From: Pseudomonadota bacterium
Lineage (GTDB): Bacteria; Pseudomonadota; Gammaproteobacteria; Burkholderiales; Methylophilaceae
DNA: 9,668 nucleotides
Reading direction: 5' to 3'
Assembly (NCBI GenBank): GCA_029549705.1
Contig: JAKPIR010000205.1
Span: 1 to 9,668, forward strand
Numbering within the stretch: position 1 is the first letter of the stretch; every line of letters begins with the position of its first letter. This document shows, in pieces, positions 7,072 to 9,668 of the stretch. The notes under the pieces are model-generated. The model saw only the letters and a list, made by a program, of their open reading frames with translations, searched no databases and had not been told where the DNA came from. The position numbers and the translations under genes are program-made.

Positions 7072-8391
7072 ATGAAGTTAGCTGCGTTAAAAATCATTTG
7101 TTTTATATTCATGGGCTTGGCCTTTACTGGCGAAAGTCTGGCCGCAAACTGGGTTAAGCTCAGTGAAAACGGAACTTCAAAACTACTCATCGACAAACAA
7201 TCCATTTTAGAAAAAGACCAGCTCACACGCGCATGGGTTAAGGTTGAATATAAAAAAGCGCAAATCAATAGTGAATCGGCTGACAAAGCTTATAACCTAT
7301 CAAAATTACTCTGGTATTTTGATTGCCCTGCGCAAAAATCGGCTACCACGCAAGTGTTTCAATATATGAATGCAGAAACAGTATTTTCTGCGGGGATAGA
7401 CGTAAAAGCTGCCGAGTTTATTGAACCTGTGCCAGAAACCGACCTGGACCGCGCGATGCGCTATGTCTGCACCAGAGTGCAGCCAAAAAATCAACATGAA
7501 ACCAAGCTAGCTAATAAGCCTTCAGAAAATAAATCGCAAACGCCTATCACAAAAGAAAACGCCACAGCAGAGGCAGAAAAAAAACCTGCACCAGCGGCAG
7601 AACCCGCTGCGGCGGAAGCAAAACCGGTAGAAAGCAAACCTGTTGAAGCAAAACCTGAAGCAGAGAAGGCAGCCCCAGAAAAAACGGCTGTTATAAAACC
7701 CAACAAAGGTAAAGCACATGCCGCACATTGGACCTACGAAGGAAAAGATGGTCCTGAAAACTGGGGTAAATTGCAGCCGGAATTTGCGACATGCGACATC
7801 GGCCAGAACCAATCCCCTGTAAATATTGATGCCACCATTGATGCGCCGCTTAAAACGTTGAAGGGCATACAAAAAATGCCGGCCAAAGAGATTGTTAACA
7901 ATGGCCACACCATACAAGCCAATTTTAAAGAAGGTAATATGCTGTTGCTTGACGACACGCCTTTTCAAATGAAGCAAGTGCATTTTCATACGCCAAGCGA
8001 AAACACCATCAAGGGCAAATCATATCCATTAGAGGCGCATTTTGTGCATGCGGATAAAAAAGGCAATCTCACGGTGATTGCGGTGATGTATAAAGAGGGC
8101 AAAATGAATGCTGGTCTTGAAAAGTTATGGTCGCAAATGCCAAAAGAAGCAGGCGCACCTGTGCCGCTTAACACAAAAGTAACTGCCAATGAATTGTTGC
8201 CAGAAAACCGTGACTACTATCGGTTTAGTGGTTCATTGACTACGCCACCGTGTACGGAAGGCGTGCGTTGGCTGGTTTTAAAAACGCCTCTGACTGCCTC
8301 AAAAGAACAAATTACAGCGTTTGAAGAAGTGCTGCACCATCACAATAATCGCCCCGTACAACCGCTTAATGGTCGCGTTGTGCTGGAATAG
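7072..8391 (+). CDS. Exported alpha-carbonic anhydrase with an N-terminal adhesin-E-like domain and Ala/Lys/Pro/Glu linker
   Basis: This zinc enzyme hydrates CO2 to bicarbonate and should act in the periplasm. Residues 1-24 form a Sec signal peptide (hydrophobic IICFIFMGLAF, cleavage near ESLA-A). Residues 26-137 (NWVKLSENGTSKLLIDKQSI at its start, C85 and C133) resemble the surface-adhesin protein E type domain, often the first module of small exported proteins. Residues 138-218 are a disordered linker rich in A, K, P and E with KPVE-type repeats. Residues 219-439 are the catalytic domain: C241 with GQNQSP (244-249), NNGHTIQ (276-282, H279 as proton shuttle), VHFHTPSEN (303-311, zinc ligands H304 and H306), EAHFVH (321-326, third ligand H323) and GSLTTPPCTEGVRW (387-400, with the active-site Thr and C394, likely disulphide partner of C241). 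All key residues are present. AGGG (7058-7061) ten bases before the ATG is a weak ribosome site. The catalytic domain has normal length; the whole protein is much longer than a usual bacterial alpha-CA of about 230-250 residues. Confidence 0.92.
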   Translation: MKLAALKIICFIFMGLAFTGESLAANWVKLSENGTSKLLIDKQSILEKDQLTRAWVKVEYKKAQINSESADKAYNLSKLLWYFDCPAQKSATTQVFQYMNAETVFSAGIDVKAAEFIEPVPETDLDRAMRYVCTRVQPKNQHETKLANKPSENKSQTPITKENATAEAEKKPAPAAEPAAAEAKPVESKPVEAKPEAEKAAPEKTAVIKPNKGKAHAAHWTYEGKDGPENWGKLQPEFATCDIGQNQSPVNIDATIDAPLKTLKGIQKMPAKEIVNNGHTIQANFKEGNMLLLDDTPFQMKQVHFHTPSENTIKGKSYPLEAHFVHADKKGNLTVIAVMYKEGKMNAGLEKLWSQMPKEAGAPVPLNTKVTANELLPENRDYYRFSGSLTTPPCTEGVRWLVLKTPLTASKEQITAFEEVLHHHNNRPVQPLNGRVVLE

Positions 8392-8444
8392 TAGAATCGA
8401 ATTTAAGCACTTAAAATGCTGTTTTTTACCGCAGTTTCAACATC

Positions 8445-8507
8445 AACCTTTTTTGATGCTCTGCGAGCCTTATAAAAAAAGGCTTGCAGAGGAGAAAATT
8501 TTTCTCG
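8445..8507 (+). repeat. Dispersed hairpin repeat, copy 2 (possible terminator after the carbonic anhydrase gene)
   Basis: Second copy of the element found between addB and addA, in the same orientation and 42/48 identical over 8445-8492. The arms CTCTGCGAGCCTT (8459-8471) and AAGGCTTGCAGAG (8479-8491) pair at all 13 positions if one G-U is allowed, with a 7-nt A-rich loop. The T-tract (8499-8503) starts seven bases past the stem, so this copy is a less canonical terminator than copy 1. The A-tract before it can instead pair with it (GAGAAAA with TTTTCTC). It begins 68 bases after the carbonic anhydrase stop, almost the same distance as copy 1 from the addB stop. A run of seven T followed by AG (8534-8542) lies downstream, as it does in copy 1. 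The rest of the 270-bp gap to the next gene shows no gene; a lone TAGAAT (8623-8628) is the only promoter-like box I noticed. Confidence 0.75.
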
Positions 8508-8661
8508 TAGCAAAATGCACGGGTTTAAAGCGCTTTTTTTAGCTATTATTTTTGCATTACATCAGCAAATTTAAAGCTACTCACCAGCCAGCGAAATCCT
8601 ACGCATCAGGCAACCTTGCTGATAGAATATCGCGCATCTCATTTTAAAAGACGTATTCTCG

Positions 8662-9237
8662 ATGAAAATTTTTTCCGGCCTGTTTCAGCGCGCAATGGTT
8701 TGGGCAAGATTACCCAATGCACCATGGTATTTGGGGGCACTTAGTTTTGCGGAATCGTCATTTTTCCCCATTCCGCCCGATGTCATGCTCGCGCCCATGA
8801 GTTTGGCCAACCCGAATAAAGCCTGGCGATTTGCGCTGATTACTACGGTGACCTCAGTACTAGGCGGTTTGTTTGGCTACTTGATTGGCATCACCATGTT
8901 TGATGTGATTGAGCCGCACTTAAAAGCAAGCCACTACTGGGACGCCTACCTTACCGCTGTGACGTGGTTTAAAGAATGGGGCTTTTGGGCGATTTTTATT
9001 GCAGGTTTCTCACCGATTCCCTACAAAGTGTTTACCATTGCAGCAGGAACGCTTTCAATGGCGCTGATTCCTTTTGTACTGGCATCGGCAATTGGGCGCG
9101 GCATGCGGTTTTTTATGGTGGCCGGCTTAATGAAGTGGGGTGGCCCGAGTATGGAAGCCAAATTGCACCAATATGTGGATAGAATTGGCTGGGCAACGGT
9201 GGCGATTGTGGCAGTTTTGTTTTTTATTTACCGCTAG
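8662..9237 (+). CDS. yqaA: YqaA-family inner-membrane protein (DedA/VTT, SNARE-associated domain)
   Basis: This 191-residue multi-pass membrane protein belongs to the YqaA branch (COG1238, from memory) of the DedA/VTT superfamily. Diagnostic motifs are ESSFFPIPPDVML (31-43), with acidic and proline residues in the first re-entrant loop, GFSPIPYKVFTIAAG (115-129) forming the second half of the fold, and IGRGMRFF (144-151), which carries the conserved glycine and arginines. Hydrophobic stretches lie at about 22-47, 57-80, 107-128, 130-155 and 175-190. Better-studied superfamily members are linked to lipid scrambling or undecaprenyl-phosphate recycling and to membrane potential; the specific job of YqaA proteins is not established. 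The start at 8662 begins a typical short amphipathic leader. Upstream there is only a weak AAAAG (8646-8650) instead of a clear ribosome site. It is probably transcribed on its own, 270 bp beyond the carbonic anhydrase, and converges on mfd with 24 bp between their stops. Confidence 0.87.
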   Translation: MKIFSGLFQRAMVWARLPNAPWYLGALSFAESSFFPIPPDVMLAPMSLANPNKAWRFALITTVTSVLGGLFGYLIGITMFDVIEPHLKASHYWDAYLTAVTWFKEWGFWAIFIAGFSPIPYKVFTIAAGTLSMALIPFVLASAIGRGMRFFMVAGLMKWGGPSMEAKLHQYVDRIGWATVAIVAVLFFIYR

Positions 9238-9261
9238 AGATTTACGTTGTTAACTCACTAG

Positions 9262-9668
9262 CTAACTAAATTCTTTTAAAATATTTTTCACAAACTCTGC
9301 ACGCTGATTTAATGCGCTCAAACTCACGGTAATGCGCAGTTTATCAGGCCCATTCATGCGGCAGCGTTTGTCGCGCTGTAGTAAATTAATGAGCTTAATC
9401 GGGTCAATATCCGCTTTTGGGTTAAATTGCAGTTGAATGGCCGCATCACTGGCATCAATTTTAATCACGCCAATCGCTTTGGAGGCAATGCGCAAGCGGT
9501 GGCATGCCATCAGCGCTTCACCTTGTTCGGGGAGCAAACCAAAGCGGTCTATCAGTTCTTCTTGCAGGTTATCAAGTTCGTCATCGTCCACGCAATTGGC
9601 CAAGCGTTTATACACCACCAAGCGTTCGTGCACATCGGGGCAATATTTGGTGGGCAAGAGCGCTGGTG
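9262..9668 (-). CDS. mfd: Transcription-repair coupling factor Mfd, C-terminal end (runs off the right edge)
   Basis: The minus-strand frame is open to the right edge and encodes about the last 135 residues of Mfd, a DNA translocase normally near 1150 residues that removes RNA polymerase stalled at lesions and recruits UvrA. Reading in from the edge, PALLPTKYCPDVHERL is followed by VVYKRLA, then EELIDRFGLLPEQ, then INLLQRD and MNGPDKLRITVSLS, ending KNILKEFS. This order matches the conserved TRCF C-terminal domain (D7), which in known Mfd proteins masks the UvrA-binding surface until the protein engages polymerase. A TTG at 9657 is internal and is not the start. The helicase and polymerase-interaction domains lie outside the window. 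The gene converges with yqaA. No clear terminator hairpin is visible in the 24-bp gap, so read-through antisense transcription is possible. Confidence 0.93.
   Translation of the reverse strand, partial: PALLPTKYCPDVHERLVVYKRLANCVDDDELDNLQEELIDRFGLLPEQGEALMACHRLRIASKAIGVIKIDASDAAIQLQFNPKADIDPIKLINLLQRDKRCRMNGPDKLRITVSLSALNQRAEFVKNILKEFS

Noticed and set aside
7522..7989. Minus-strand frame of 155 codons, rich in Phe and Cys, antisense to the carbonic anhydrase
   Set aside because: It is the complement of the Ala/Lys/Glu-rich linker and catalytic domain. The Phe/Cys richness follows from AAA and GCA codons on the other strand.
8527..8540. AAAGC/GCTTT palindrome followed by seven T, as a separate terminator
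   Set aside because: The arms meet with no loop, so a stable hairpin would have only two or three weak pairs. The T-run is instead mentioned as a shared tail of the repeat.
8321..8542. Plus-strand frame of 73 codons covering the end of the carbonic anhydrase and the second repeat
   Set aside because: It begins inside the coding sequence of a well-supported gene in another frame and has no ribosome site or recognisable motif.

Overview
The window looks like ordinary chromosome from a betaproteobacterium, most likely of the Nitrosomonadales/Methylophilaceae type. The pointers are a moderate GC content, an AddA partner paired with a roughly 900-residue 'probable DNA repair protein' of the AddB-like type common in betaproteobacteria, and a protein with an adhesin-E-like N-terminus. 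The taxonomic call is an inference from gene content, not from a marker gene. No tRNA, rRNA, CRISPR array, insertion sequence or phage gene was seen.

Layout. At the left edge, on the minus strand, are the first 17 codons of a greB-like gene (1-51). Two bases upstream of it ends a small membrane-anchored protein of unknown function (54-488), so the two probably form one operon reading out of the window. A 124-bp divergent promoter region (489-612) holds a 21-bp near-perfect palindrome. To its right, on the plus strand, lie the two subunits of an AddAB/RecBCD-like helicase-nuclease: the AddB-like nuclease (613-3312) and the AddA-like UvrD-family helicase-nuclease (3483-6872). They are separated by 170 bp that contain a hairpin repeat. 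After a 199-bp spacer with two dyads comes an exported alpha-carbonic anhydrase carrying an extra N-terminal domain and an Ala/Lys/Pro/Glu-rich linker (7072-8391). A second copy of the same hairpin repeat sits in the next gap (8445-8507). It is followed by a YqaA-type DedA/VTT-domain membrane protein (8662-9237). At the right edge is the C-terminal end of mfd on the minus strand (9262-9668), convergent with yqaA.

How the genes relate. AddAB processes double-strand breaks for RecA. Mfd removes stalled RNA polymerase and recruits nucleotide-excision repair. GreB rescues backtracked polymerase. These three form a loose genome-maintenance neighbourhood on different transcription units. The carbonic anhydrase and YqaA belong to the cell envelope and have no visible link to the repair genes.

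Most interesting points: (i) a dispersed 48-bp repeat, 42/48 identical between two copies, that folds into a 13-bp hairpin and is not explained by any gene; (ii) apparent loss of two of the four AddB-type iron-sulphur cysteines in an AddB-like protein whose nuclease residues are intact; (iii) the two-domain architecture of the carbonic anhydrase. I found no evidence for a wholly new multi-gene system here.
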